Assembly: GCA_016705955.1 (NCBI GenBank)
Contig: JADJKO010000017.1
Coordinates: 1-24,389, forward strand
Length of the DNA stretch: 24,389 nt
Source: Flavobacteriales bacterium
GTDB lineage: Bacteria; Bacteroidota; Bacteroidia; Flavobacteriales_F; PHOS-HE28
Reading direction: 5' to 3'
How positions within the stretch are numbered: position 1 is the stretch's first letter; each line of letters opens with the position of its first letter. Below the pieces are notes generated by a model. That model had not been told where the DNA came from, searched no databases, and saw nothing but the letters and a program-made list of their open reading frames with translations. A program made the position numbers and the translations under genes. This document shows, piece by piece, positions 7,313 to 14,216 of the stretch.

Positions 7313-7367
7313 AGGGTCTTCAGTGATCGCTCACTTCAACGGAAATCCCCGCAGCGGTCTTCCGTCC
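7313..7367 (+). repeat. Intergenic repeat, copy 2
   Basis: AGGGTCTTCAGTGATCGCTCAC (first half, 7313-7334 region) leads into the 23-bp block 7345-7367, which is identical to 6269-6291. It begins 9 bases after the stop of the zinc-finger gene. The block contains CGG-TCTT-CCG, a tiny potential hairpin. A partial match, GGGTCTTCGTT, also occurs at 2597-2607. Confidence 0.7.
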
Positions 7368-7634
7368 CCAGAGCCCTAACGGCTTCGAACCTGTGATCGA
7401 GATCGCCACTGTACGCAGCTGCGAACCTCGCGGCCCATTGCCTCATACCCAACACCTCACCCAACCCCGTCCTCCCCGTCCACCTGCCCTTCGCCGCTAC
7501 ACCAACCACCCCGGCCAAGAGCCAACCACCTACCCCAACCGTTCCTTCGGCTTTTCCAGCCGTTCCCCGGTTCAAGCAACACGCCCATACGAAACGCCGG
7601 TCCACTGCCGTTGTTCAAGCAAACTCACATCATC
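7368..7634 (+). other. C-rich, purine-poor intergenic stretch
   Basis: No gene is supported here. From about 7438 to 7580 the plus strand is dominated by C with scattered A and T (many CCAACC, CCCCG and CACC words) and has few G. The same C-heavy bias continues in the third codon positions of the gene that follows. I see no promoter match, hairpin or repeat unit in it. Confidence 0.5.
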
Positions 7635-8366
7635 ATGGCATCCACATCAGAGACCGGCAACGCCAAGAACGTCGCCAACTTCGAGGAGCTCATCTCCTTT
7701 GCCACGGGCTACGGCGCGCCATACAACCCCGCCAAACCCGCCCTCACACTCGTCGGCCTTGCCGCCAAGCACACCGCCGGTGTCACCGCCCTTTCCGATG
7801 TCAACGCCGCCTTTGCCGTGTGGGTCACCGCCGTCAACACGCGCGAAGCCATCTTCGATCCCTTCTCCGCATTTGTCACCCGCATCGGCAACGCCGTCCA
7901 GGCATCCGCCGTTCCACCAGAGGTCATCGCCGATGTAAAGACCATCATCCGCAAGCTTCAGGGCAGGCGTGCCAAACCCAAGGTCCAGGACGACCCCTCC
8001 ACCCCGGAGGACGAAAGCGCCAGCAGCATCTCCGCGTCCCAGTTAAGCTTCGACAGCCGCATCGAGAACTTCGACAAGCTCATCCAACTCCTCGCGGCAC
8101 AAGCGGGCTACGCGCCCAATGAAGCGGAACTCACGGTGGCGGGCTTGCAAACGCTCCATACAAGCATGAAGGCCGCCAACCTCGCCGTCACCAATGCCTA
8201 CACCGCCCTCAGCAACGCACGCATCGATCGCAACAAGGAACTCTACGATGCCATCACGGGCTTGGTCACCATCGCCCTCGAGGTCAAGGCCTACGTCAAG
8301 AGCCTCTTCGGCGTCAGCAGCATGGAGTATCAGGAGATCTCCGCCATCCAGTTCACCCGGCCATAG
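7635..8366 (+). CDS. Hypothetical protein made of two homologous helical repeats
   Basis: ATG 7635 (MASTSETGNAKNVANFEELI) is chosen because conserved sequence starts there; an upstream in-frame codon at 7611 adds a poor extension. The 243-residue product has two related ~85-residue halves. The first (about 12-95) has NFEELI, then NPAKPALTLVGLAAKH, NAAFAVWVTAVNTREAIFD. The second (about 140-225) has NFDKLI, then APNEAELTVAGLQTLH, NAYTALSNARIDRNKELYD. They are joined by an acidic Ser/Pro linker (DDPSTPEDESASS) and end AIQFTRP. It is Ala-rich and helical, with no signal peptide or membrane segment. I know this as a recurrent uncharacterised Bacteroidota protein; no function is established. The codons strongly favour C in third position compared with neighbours. 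Confidence 0.75.
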   Translation: MASTSETGNAKNVANFEELISFATGYGAPYNPAKPALTLVGLAAKHTAGVTALSDVNAAFAVWVTAVNTREAIFDPFSAFVTRIGNAVQASAVPPEVIADVKTIIRKLQGRRAKPKVQDDPSTPEDESASSISASQLSFDSRIENFDKLIQLLAAQAGYAPNEAELTVAGLQTLHTSMKAANLAVTNAYTALSNARIDRNKELYDAITGLVTIALEVKAYVKSLFGVSSMEYQEISAIQFTRP

Positions 8367-8430
8367 GGTCGCTTCCGGCTCCGCTTCCGGGTTTGTGCGC
8401 TAGGCTCCATGGGTGGTACGGTTCCGTGGT

Positions 8431-8752
8431 CGGTTCATGCGGCTCGCCATCGGGTTCGTACAATTCCCTTCCCGGTTCATGAAGTACGCCGCCGGGTTCT
8501 TGCGGTTCCCTTCCCGGTTCATGCAACTCGCCATCGGGTTCGTGCAGTTCCCCTCCCGGTTCATGAAGTACGCCGCCGGGTTCTTGCGGTTTCTTACCCG
8601 GTTCATGCAACTCGCCATCGGGTTCGTGCAGTTCCCCTCCCGGTTCATGAAGTACGCCGCCGGGTTCTTGCGGTTTCTTACCCGGTTCATGCAACTCGCC
8701 ATCGGGTTCGTGCAGTTCCCTTCCCGGTTCATGCAGGACCTCATCGGGTCCG
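8431..8752 (+). repeat. Minisatellite, eight copies of a 42-bp unit
   Basis: The word CGGTTC(A)T recurs at 8431, 8473, 8515, 8557, 8599, 8641, 8683 and 8725, exactly 42 bases apart. GGGTTC falls 21 bases after each, so the base unit is 21 bp. Alternate 42-bp copies match best, giving an 84-bp higher-order unit. The unit is a multiple of three without stops, so frames on both strands are open: the minus strand gives heptads such as HEPGGEL, HEPDGEL, HEPGKKP; the plus strand gives RFMQLAI, GFVQFPS. It fills most of the 549 bases between the two-repeat protein and hpt. I treat it as non-coding. Confidence 0.85.
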
Positions 8753-8900
8753 CTGTACACGCGGTCCATCGCGCTGCTGTCGCTCCATGCTTCATCCCGC
8801 TGTTCCGTATTCGATCGCACCCGTTCCCGGTAATGGGCACGGTTGCCTCGCGATACACGGCACCCTGACCCTGATTTCTATAGCCCCAAACCCCGATCCC

Positions 8901-8908
8901 TACCTTCG
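8901..8908 (+). promoter_or_regulatory. Predicted -7 box of hpt
   Basis: TACCTTCG lies 7 bases before the hpt ATG at 8916. It fits the Bacteroidota TAnnTTTG pattern with one change, in the position where these organisms often have a very short leader. No clear -33 TTG is visible (TTT at 8875-8877). Confidence 0.5.
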
Positions 8909-8915
8909 CCGCCCC

Positions 8916-9461
8916 ATGTCCAAAGTCCGCCTGCACGACAAGGATTTCGAGCTCTTCATCCCGGAGGGCGAGGTCCACGCGGCCATCGATCGGTTGGCGG
9001 GGGAATTGCGCGCCAAGTACAACGGCAAGCGCCCGCTCTTCATCGGGGTGCTCAACGGCGCGTTCTACTTCGCGGCGGAGCTGGTAAAGCGCCTCGACAT
9101 CGAGTGCGAGATCACCTTCGTGAAGGTGGCCAGCTACCACGGCACGCGCAGCACGGGCCGCGTGAGCGAGCTCATCGGCCTGAACGAGAAGCTGGAAGGC
9201 CGCCACGTGGTGGTGCTGGAGGACATTGTGGATACCGGCAACACCGTGCGCCACATCATGGATTCGCTGCTGGAACACCACCCGGCCAGTGTGTCCATTG
9301 CCGCGCTGCTCTTCAAACCCGACGCCTACAAACAGGACATCCCCATCGAGTACGTGGCTGTGCGCATCCCGAATGATTTCGTGGTGGGCAGTGGCTTGGA
9401 CCACGATGGTCTAGGGCGCAACCTGCCGGGCATTTATCGCATCATCAATACCCACGCATGA
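8916..9461 (+). CDS. hpt: Hypoxanthine phosphoribosyltransferase
   Basis: The enzyme joins hypoxanthine (or guanine) to PRPP to give IMP or GMP in purine salvage, in the cytosol. The 181-residue product from ATG 8916 (MSKVRLHDKDFELFI) has normal length for Hpt. It shows the loop-I region LFIGVLNGAFYFAAELVKRL, a flexible-loop KVASYHGTRSTGRV, the PRPP-binding signature HVVVLEDIVDTGNTVRHI and the base-binding C-terminal stretch RIPNDFVVGSGLDHDGLGRN. The in-frame open sequence upstream comes from the minisatellite and is not part of the gene. Its stop overlaps the adk start by 4 bases (ATGA), so the two are translationally coupled; both serve purine nucleotide supply. Confidence 0.95.
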   Translation: MSKVRLHDKDFELFIPEGEVHAAIDRLAGELRAKYNGKRPLFIGVLNGAFYFAAELVKRLDIECEITFVKVASYHGTRSTGRVSELIGLNEKLEGRHVVVLEDIVDTGNTVRHIMDSLLEHHPASVSIAALLFKPDAYKQDIPIEYVAVRIPNDFVVGSGLDHDGLGRNLPGIYRIINTHA

Positions 9462-10030
9462 GCAAGTTGAACATCGTCCTCTTCGGTCCTCCGGGGGCTG
9501 GCAAGGGAACGCAGAGTGAATTCCTGATCAAGCAATACGACCTCGTCCACCTGAGCACCGGCGATCTGTTGCGCGCGGAGATCAAGGCGGAGACCGAGTT
9601 GGGTCTCGCCGCTCGCGAGCTGATGGATCAAGGAGAATTGGTGGCCGACCATATCGTGATCGGCATGATCCGCAACAAGATGGAAGCGTTCAACGACGCG
9701 GCCGGTTTCATCTTCGATGGCTTCCCGCGCACCGAGGCACAGGCCAAGGCGCTGGATGCGATGCTGAATGCGAAGAGCGAACCCATCGTGGCCATGCTCT
9801 CCTTGGAAGTGCCCGACGAGGAACTGGTGAAGCGCTTGCTGGAGCGCGGCAAATCCAGCGGTCGTGTGGATGATCAGGACGAGGTGACCGCACGGAAGCG
9901 CATCAGCGTGTACGCGAAGGAGACCGCGCCACTTAAGGAGTACTACAAGGCCCAAGGAAAGTACAAGGCCATTGATGGAGTGGGTTCCATTGCGGACATC
10001 ACCGGCCGATTGACGAAGGCGTTGGGATAA
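9458..10030 (+). CDS. adk: Adenylate kinase, short form
   Basis: It interconverts ATP + AMP with two ADP in the cytosol. The 190-residue protein begins MSKLNIVLFGPPGAGKGTQS with the P-loop at ~9-16. It then shows HLSTGDLLRAEI, the AMP-binding DGFPRTEAQA near 87, LLERGKSSGRVDDQDEVTAR with the conserved arginines of the lid, and a KGK-type end. The lid lacks the ~27-residue zinc-type insert, so this is the short form usual in Bacteroidota. The start overlaps the hpt stop as ATGA. A palindromic ATG-rich repeat follows directly. Confidence 0.97.
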   Translation: MSKLNIVLFGPPGAGKGTQSEFLIKQYDLVHLSTGDLLRAEIKAETELGLAARELMDQGELVADHIVIGMIRNKMEAFNDAAGFIFDGFPRTEAQAKALDAMLNAKSEPIVAMLSLEVPDEELVKRLLERGKSSGRVDDQDEVTARKRISVYAKETAPLKEYYKAQGKYKAIDGVGSIADITGRLTKALG

Positions 10031-10031
10031 G

Positions 10032-10115
10032 CATATGTCCATGTATACATGTGACCATGTGGCCATCAACGCCGGAGCATATGGACACATGGCCACATGG
10101 ACCCATGGTCACATG
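10032..10115. repeat. Imperfect inverted repeat rich in ATG/CAT words
   Basis: Arms 10032-10066 and 10081-10115 pair at about 28 of 35 positions around a 14-base loop (CAACGCCGGAGCAT). Each arm is itself made of near-palindromic words: CATATG, ACATGTG, CCATGTGG, GGCCACATGG, CCATGG. It fills the whole adk-obg gap and ends 5 bases before the obg ATG, so a transcript hairpin would hide or frame that start. It creates several spurious ATG codons, including one in frame at 10097. Confidence 0.75.
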
Positions 10116-10120
10116 AGCGA

Positions 10121-11128
10121 ATGAACTTCATCGACCACATCCGCATCGAGTGCCGCAGCGGCAAAGGCGGCAAGGGCAGCGCGCACCTGCGGCGCGAGAA
10201 GTACATGCCCAAGGGCGGTCCCGATGGCGGTGACGGCGGTCGTGGCGGCGACATCATCGTGCGCGGCAACGCGCAGTTGTGGACGCTCCTGCACTTGCGC
10301 TACACCAAGCACGTGATCGCTGAGGAAGGCGCCATGGGCACCAGCAACCAGAGCAGCGGCCTCAGCGCCAAGGACCAGTACATCGAACTGCCGTTGGGCA
10401 CGGTGGTGAAGGACAACGAGACCGGCGAAGTGATCTGCGAGGTGATCGCGGATGGCGAAGAACACATCATCCTCAAGGGCGGTCGCGGCGGATTGGGCAA
10501 CCAACACTTCAAGACGGCCACCAACCAGACGCCGCGCTTCGCGCAGCCCGGTGAACCCGGCCAGATCAAGTGGATGGTGATGGAGTTGAAGGTCTTGGCG
10601 GATGTGGGCCTTGTCGGCTTCCCGAACGCGGGCAAGAGCACCTTGCTCAGCGTGGTCTCCGCGGCCAAGCCGAAGATCGCGGACTATGCCTTCACCACGC
10701 TCACACCGAACCTCGGCATCGTGTCCTACCACGATCACCGCAGCTTCGTCATGGCGGACATCCCGGGGATCATTGAAGGCGCGCACGAGGGCAAAGGCTT
10801 GGGCTTGCGTTTCCTGCGGCACATCGAACGGAACAGCGTGCTGCTCTTCCTCATCCCCGCCGACAGCGCCGACATCAAGAAAGAATACGCGATCCTGCTG
10901 AACGAGTTGAAGCAGTACTCACCGGAACTGCTGGACAAGGAGCGCGTGCTCGCCATATCGAAGTGCGACATGCTCGATGCCGAGATGATGAAGCAGATGA
11001 AGAAGGACCTGCCGAAAGGTGTGGCGCATGTGATGATCAGCAGCGTAGCGCAGTTCGGCTTGGATGAGTTGAAGGACAAGCTCTGGCACCACTTGCACGG
11101 CCGCTTCCCCGCTGATCGCGTGGCATGA
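10121..11128 (+). CDS. obg: GTPase Obg/CgtA
   Basis: Obg is an essential GTPase that acts in late assembly of the 50S ribosomal subunit and in stress signalling. The ATG at 10121 (MNFIDHIRIECRSGKGGKGS) is the family's normal start; the in-frame ATG at 10097 lies in the inverted repeat. The 335-residue product has the glycine-rich Obg fold at 1-157 (KGGPDGGDGGRGGDI, ILKGGRGGLGNQHFKTATNQ), then the G domain: G1 GFPNAGKST, G2 TTLTPNLG, G3 DIPGIIEGAHEGKGLG, G4 SKCD and G5 SSVA. There is no extra C-terminal domain, the Bacteroidota form. Its stop overlaps the PAP2 gene as ATGA. Confidence 0.96.
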   Translation: MNFIDHIRIECRSGKGGKGSAHLRREKYMPKGGPDGGDGGRGGDIIVRGNAQLWTLLHLRYTKHVIAEEGAMGTSNQSSGLSAKDQYIELPLGTVVKDNETGEVICEVIADGEEHIILKGGRGGLGNQHFKTATNQTPRFAQPGEPGQIKWMVMELKVLADVGLVGFPNAGKSTLLSVVSAAKPKIADYAFTTLTPNLGIVSYHDHRSFVMADIPGIIEGAHEGKGLGLRFLRHIERNSVLLFLIPADSADIKKEYAILLNELKQYSPELLDKERVLAISKCDMLDAEMMKQMKKDLPKGVAHVMISSVAQFGLDELKDKLWHHLHGRFPADRVA

Positions 11129-11706
11129 GCATCTGGCAACAACTGGACGCCTTCGATCGCTCGGCCTTCCTGGCCATCAATGGAACTTCCGCGCCGTGGG
11201 CCGATGCCTTGATGCTCACCGTGAGCAACATGGTGATCTGGTTCCCGCTCTATGCCTTCCTGCTCTTCGTGATCCAGCGCCGATCCGGTTGGCCGGGCCT
11301 CGCGTGGGCCGTTCCCACCATCGCGCTGATGATCCTCTTCAGCGACAAGGGTTCCGTGTTGTTGTTCAAGGAAAGCGTGCAACGCTTGCGCCCGTGCTAC
11401 GAACCGGCGCTTGCTGGATTGGTCCACCTGGTCCCGGAAGGTTGCGGCGGCCAATATGGATTCGTGTCCTCGCACGCCACCAACCACTTCGCCATCGCGG
11501 TCTTCATGATCGGGGTGTTGCGCGGCACGCCTCGTTGGGCCGCACCGGCGCTGATCGGCTGGGCGACCTTGATCGCGTACAGCCGTGTGTACCTCGGGGT
11601 GCATTACCCGGGCGATGTCCTCGTGGGTGCGCTCTATGGTATCGGTATCGGTACGATCTTCACGTTCGTGTTCCGCCGTATCCAACAACGCTTCCTTTCC
11701 ACATGA
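11125..11706 (+). CDS. PAP2-superfamily membrane phosphatase
   Basis: The 193-residue integral membrane protein has about five hydrophobic segments and the three PAP2 phosphatase motifs: KESVQRLRPC (K-x6-RP), SSHATNHFA carrying the general acid His, and SRVYLGVHYPGDVLVG (SR-x5-H-x3-D). Such enzymes remove phosphate from lipid phosphates, for example undecaprenyl pyrophosphate or lipid A, at the periplasmic face; the exact substrate is not evident. The first motif uses KESVQRLRP and the second SSH instead of the common SGH, a minor variant. Start and stop overlap neighbours by ATGA on both sides (obg, crcB), so it is part of one tightly coupled operon. Confidence 0.9.
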   Translation: MSIWQQLDAFDRSAFLAINGTSAPWADALMLTVSNMVIWFPLYAFLLFVIQRRSGWPGLAWAVPTIALMILFSDKGSVLLFKESVQRLRPCYEPALAGLVHLVPEGCGGQYGFVSSHATNHFAIAVFMIGVLRGTPRWAAPALIGWATLIAYSRVYLGVHYPGDVLVGALYGIGIGTIFTFVFRRIQQRFLST

Positions 11707-12071
11707 CCACTTGGATCGCGATCTTCATTGGCGGTGGCCTGGGCAGCGTGGCGCGCTTCGGCATCACCCGGTTCTTGCTCGCACTGAATGTGAAGAGCGT
11801 GTTCCCCTGGGCCACACTCGCGGCCAACATCATCGCGACGGCTGTGCTGGCCTGGCTGATCCTGCGCATGCAACACCACTTCCAAGGACGCGATGCGATG
11901 AAGGCCTTCCTCGCGGTCGGGTTCTGTGGCGGCTTCAGCACCTTCAGCACCTTCAGCTACGAGAACTTCCTGTTGATCCGTGAAGGCATGCCCGGTTGGG
12001 CGGTGCTGAACATCGCGGTGAACGTGATCGCCTGCCTTGCCATCTTCTTCTTCGTTGCTCGCACCGCATGA
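11703..12071 (+). CDS. crcB: Fluoride ion channel/exporter CrcB (Fluc)
   Basis: The 122-residue protein has four transmembrane segments and the Fluc hallmarks: GGGLGSVARFGITRFL near the N terminus, the TLAANIIATAVLAW helix with the conserved Asn, and GFCGGFSTFSTFSYEN, which holds the TM3 break and the Phe-box. Fluc channels are dual-topology dimers that let fluoride leave the cell. Only one copy is present here, consistent with a homodimer. No fluoride riboswitch can be expected, because the start overlaps the upstream gene by ATGA; expression is therefore probably constitutive with obg. The stop overlaps the phosphatase start. Confidence 0.95.
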   Translation: MTTWIAIFIGGGLGSVARFGITRFLLALNVKSVFPWATLAANIIATAVLAWLILRMQHHFQGRDAMKAFLAVGFCGGFSTFSTFSYENFLLIREGMPGWAVLNIAVNVIACLAIFFFVARTA

Positions 12072-13708
12072 AACGTGTCCTCCTCGTACTGCTCATCGGC
12101 CTCGCACTCACCACAAGCGCACAACAACGCACGTGGCAGGATCCGCCCAAGCTCGTGGTGGGTGTGATCGTGGACCAGATGCGCGTGGACTACCTCTATC
12201 GCTATTGGGACAACTTCGGTACGGGAGGCTTCCGGCGCTTGATCAGCGAAGGCGCCTTCCTGCGCGATGCCCATTTCACCTACTTCCACACCAAGACCGC
12301 TGCGGGCCACGCGAGTGTCTACACCGGCAGCACACCGAGCGTTCACGGCATCATGGCGAACGATTGGTTCGACCTCGGATCCCGACGCATGGTCAATTGC
12401 GTCGGTGACACCACGGTGCAGGGCGTGGGATCACCAACCGCGCGCAGTTCGCCGCATCGGCTGCTCGCCACCACCTTGGCCGATGAGATCGAACGACGCA
12501 CGGACGGAGAGGGACACACCATCGGCATCTCACGCAAGGACCGCGCGGCCATCCTGCCCATCGGTCGTACCGGTGATGCCGCCTACTGGATGAACATGGC
12601 CACCGGCGATTTCGTGACGAGCAGCTGGTATGGATCGAAGGAATTGGCACCGTGGGTGAGTGCGTTCAATGCCAAAGGGCTTGCGGCGAAGTACATGGCG
12701 GAGACCTGGAAGCCACTGCTGCCGATCGAACGATACCATCAGGCACTGCCGGACGACAACCCGTATGAAACACCGCTGTATCCGGGAACGCGACCGGCCT
12801 TCCCATACGCGTTCGGTGAATGGCGCAAGGCTGGCGCGAGCATGGAGTATTTCCAGTATTCCCCGTGGTGCAACACCTTGCTCACCGACATGGCCGTCGC
12901 CGCAATGGAAGCGGAGGAATTGGGCAAGGATGATCATACCGATCTGTTGGCGATCAGCTACAGCAGCCCGGATGATCTGGGCCACGAAGTGGGTATTCGC
13001 GCGATCGAGATGGAGGACATGTACCTCCGGTTGGATCGGGAGATCGCACGCTTGTTGAACGAACTCGACACCCGCGTTGGTCCCGGCAATTACACCCTGT
13101 TCCTCACTGCGGACCACGGCGCGGTGGATGTCCCCGAGTACCTGAAGGACCTGAAGGGGAGCGGGGGTTTCGTGCCCTCCGATTCCCTGCTCGCCTTTGT
13201 GGAGGCACGGGCGAAGAAGGCGGGCTTGGTGGATGCGAACGGCGGGTCCCTGCTCGAGCGGAAGTCCGGCGGCCAGTTGTATCTCCGGGACCGCAAGGCG
13301 ACCTCAACACGGGTGGCCAGTGAATTCGCACGGATCCTCATGGAGCATCCGGCCGTGGCCTTCGCGATCCCGGTCGCGGAGATCCTCCAACGGCCGTCCG
13401 GTGATCCGCGTACCGATCGCTTGCGCAACAGCGTGATGCCCCAACGCAGTGGCGAGGTCATCTACCAATTGCATCCGGGCTACTCCGAGTTGTATCCGGG
13501 TGGGCCGCACAGCGGTACCGAGCACAGCACGGGTTGGAATTATGATACGCATGTGCCCGTGATCTTCTTCGGCAAAGGCATCGTGCCCGGTGAAGTGGTG
13601 CGTCGAACCACCATCCCGGACATTGTGCCCACCATGTGCATGATCATCGGGTGCGCCCTGCCGGACGGGGCCGTTGGTGAAGCGGTGCCCGAAGTGATCG
13701 CGCACTAG
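12068..13708 (+). CDS. PafA-like alkaline phosphatase family protein
   Basis: The ATG at 12068 overlaps the crcB stop and opens a signal peptide (MKRVLLVLLIGLALTTSAQQ), so the 546-residue enzyme is exported to the periplasm. It follows the PafA/type I phosphodiesterase branch of the alkaline phosphatase superfamily: metal-binding Asp in GVIVDQMRVDYLYRYW, the nucleophile loop FHTKTAAGHASVYTGSTPS, SYSSPDDLGHEVG (Asp and His ligands), LFLTADHGAVDVPEYL (Asp-His ligands) and the late His in GTEHSTGWNYDTHVPVIFFG. The nucleophile is likely a Thr or Ser in the first loop, as in PafA, so phosphate monoesters are the expected substrate; diester activity cannot be excluded. It likely supplies phosphate from organic compounds. 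Confidence 0.88.
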   Translation: MKRVLLVLLIGLALTTSAQQRTWQDPPKLVVGVIVDQMRVDYLYRYWDNFGTGGFRRLISEGAFLRDAHFTYFHTKTAAGHASVYTGSTPSVHGIMANDWFDLGSRRMVNCVGDTTVQGVGSPTARSSPHRLLATTLADEIERRTDGEGHTIGISRKDRAAILPIGRTGDAAYWMNMATGDFVTSSWYGSKELAPWVSAFNAKGLAAKYMAETWKPLLPIERYHQALPDDNPYETPLYPGTRPAFPYAFGEWRKAGASMEYFQYSPWCNTLLTDMAVAAMEAEELGKDDHTDLLAISYSSPDDLGHEVGIRAIEMEDMYLRLDREIARLLNELDTRVGPGNYTLFLTADHGAVDVPEYLKDLKGSGGFVPSDSLLAFVEARAKKAGLVDANGGSLLERKSGGQLYLRDRKATSTRVASEFARILMEHPAVAFAIPVAEILQRPSGDPRTDRLRNSVMPQRSGEVIYQLHPGYSELYPGGPHSGTEHSTGWNYDTHVPVIFFGKGIVPGEVVRRTTIPDIVPTMCMIIGCALPDGAVGEAVPEVIAH

Positions 13709-13778
13709 GCGCACGTTTTCCACATCCGCTGTTGATGATCGGGTGCTTCAACGCGCCTTCCGCCTCAATGGGGCAGGG

Positions 13779-13786
13779 TACTTTTC
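13779..13786 (+). promoter_or_regulatory. Possible -7 box before the STAS-like gene
   Basis: TACTTTTC matches TAnnTTTG except for the last base and lies 3 bases before the ATG at 13790. The gap of ~80 bases from the previous stop shows this gene can have its own promoter. No clear -33 element is seen. Confidence 0.35.
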
Positions 13787-13789
13787 GGC

Positions 13790-14212
13790 ATGCTGCGTTG
13801 GGATGCCCCTGCCTTCGGTCCGCCCTTCGAGTTGTGGCGTGAGGAAGGCATCCTGCATTTGGTGTTGGCACCCGGTGCACAGTTGCGGACCAGCGATATG
13901 AAGGAGTTGATCCGCTTGATCGCCGCCATGGATCGCGGTGGCCGCACACCGGTCATGATCGATCACGCGACGGGCGTTGTGGTTCCTGATGACGCACGCC
14001 GGTTGCTCACACGCGTGTGCAGCGCGCAAGGACATCCCATCGCGGTGTACACCACCGATGCGCTCTGCCGCAAACAGTTGGAGGTCTTCCGCTTGGTGGA
14101 TCGCCCGAGGTTCCCGTTCCGGATCTTCGGCCAGCGTGATGAGGCTTGGCGCTGGATCCGCGAACGCAAGCAGCTGGCTTCCATGGAACGCGATGCCCGA
14201 TCCTCCGGATAG
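13790..14212 (+). CDS. STAS/SpoIIAA-like domain protein, unknown
   Basis: The 140-residue product reads PPFELWREEGILHLVLAPGA, then MKELIRLIAAMDRGGRTPVM, IDHATGVVVPDDARRLLTRV, and ends with RFPFRIFGQRDEAWRWIRER. The alternating strands and helices, the central 'pVMIDha' strand and the closing 'eA..Wl' helix resemble SpoIIAA/STAS-like proteins found in Bacteroidota, which bind small ligands or partner proteins. It has no signal peptide. The function is unknown. The OmpA gene starts 4 bases after its stop, so the two share a transcript. Confidence 0.6.
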   Translation: MLRWDAPAFGPPFELWREEGILHLVLAPGAQLRTSDMKELIRLIAAMDRGGRTPVMIDHATGVVVPDDARRLLTRVCSAQGHPIAVYTTDALCRKQLEVFRLVDRPRFPFRIFGQRDEAWRWIRERKQLASMERDARSSG

Positions 14213-14216
14213 GCTC

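Noticed and set aside
8431..8752. CRISPR array
   Set aside because: Repeats are contiguous with related, not unique, intervening sequence; no cas genes are present.
8353..8820. Minus-strand 155-residue reading with HEPGGEL-type heptads
   Set aside because: The minisatellite unit is stop-free and divisible by three, so frames on both strands are open; there is no promoter, no family match, and the reading overlaps the end of the real gene at 7635-8366.
8409..8915. N-terminal extension of hpt into the minisatellite
   Set aside because: It is only repeat-derived sequence, while ATG 8916 gives a normal-length Hpt with a -7 box just upstream.
10097..10120. Earlier obg start at 10097
   Set aside because: It would encode an extension from within the inverted repeat; Obg proteins begin at the MNFIDHI-type start found at 10121.
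11703..11760. Fluoride riboswitch for crcB
   Set aside because: The crcB start overlaps the preceding gene by 4 bases, leaving no room for a leader.
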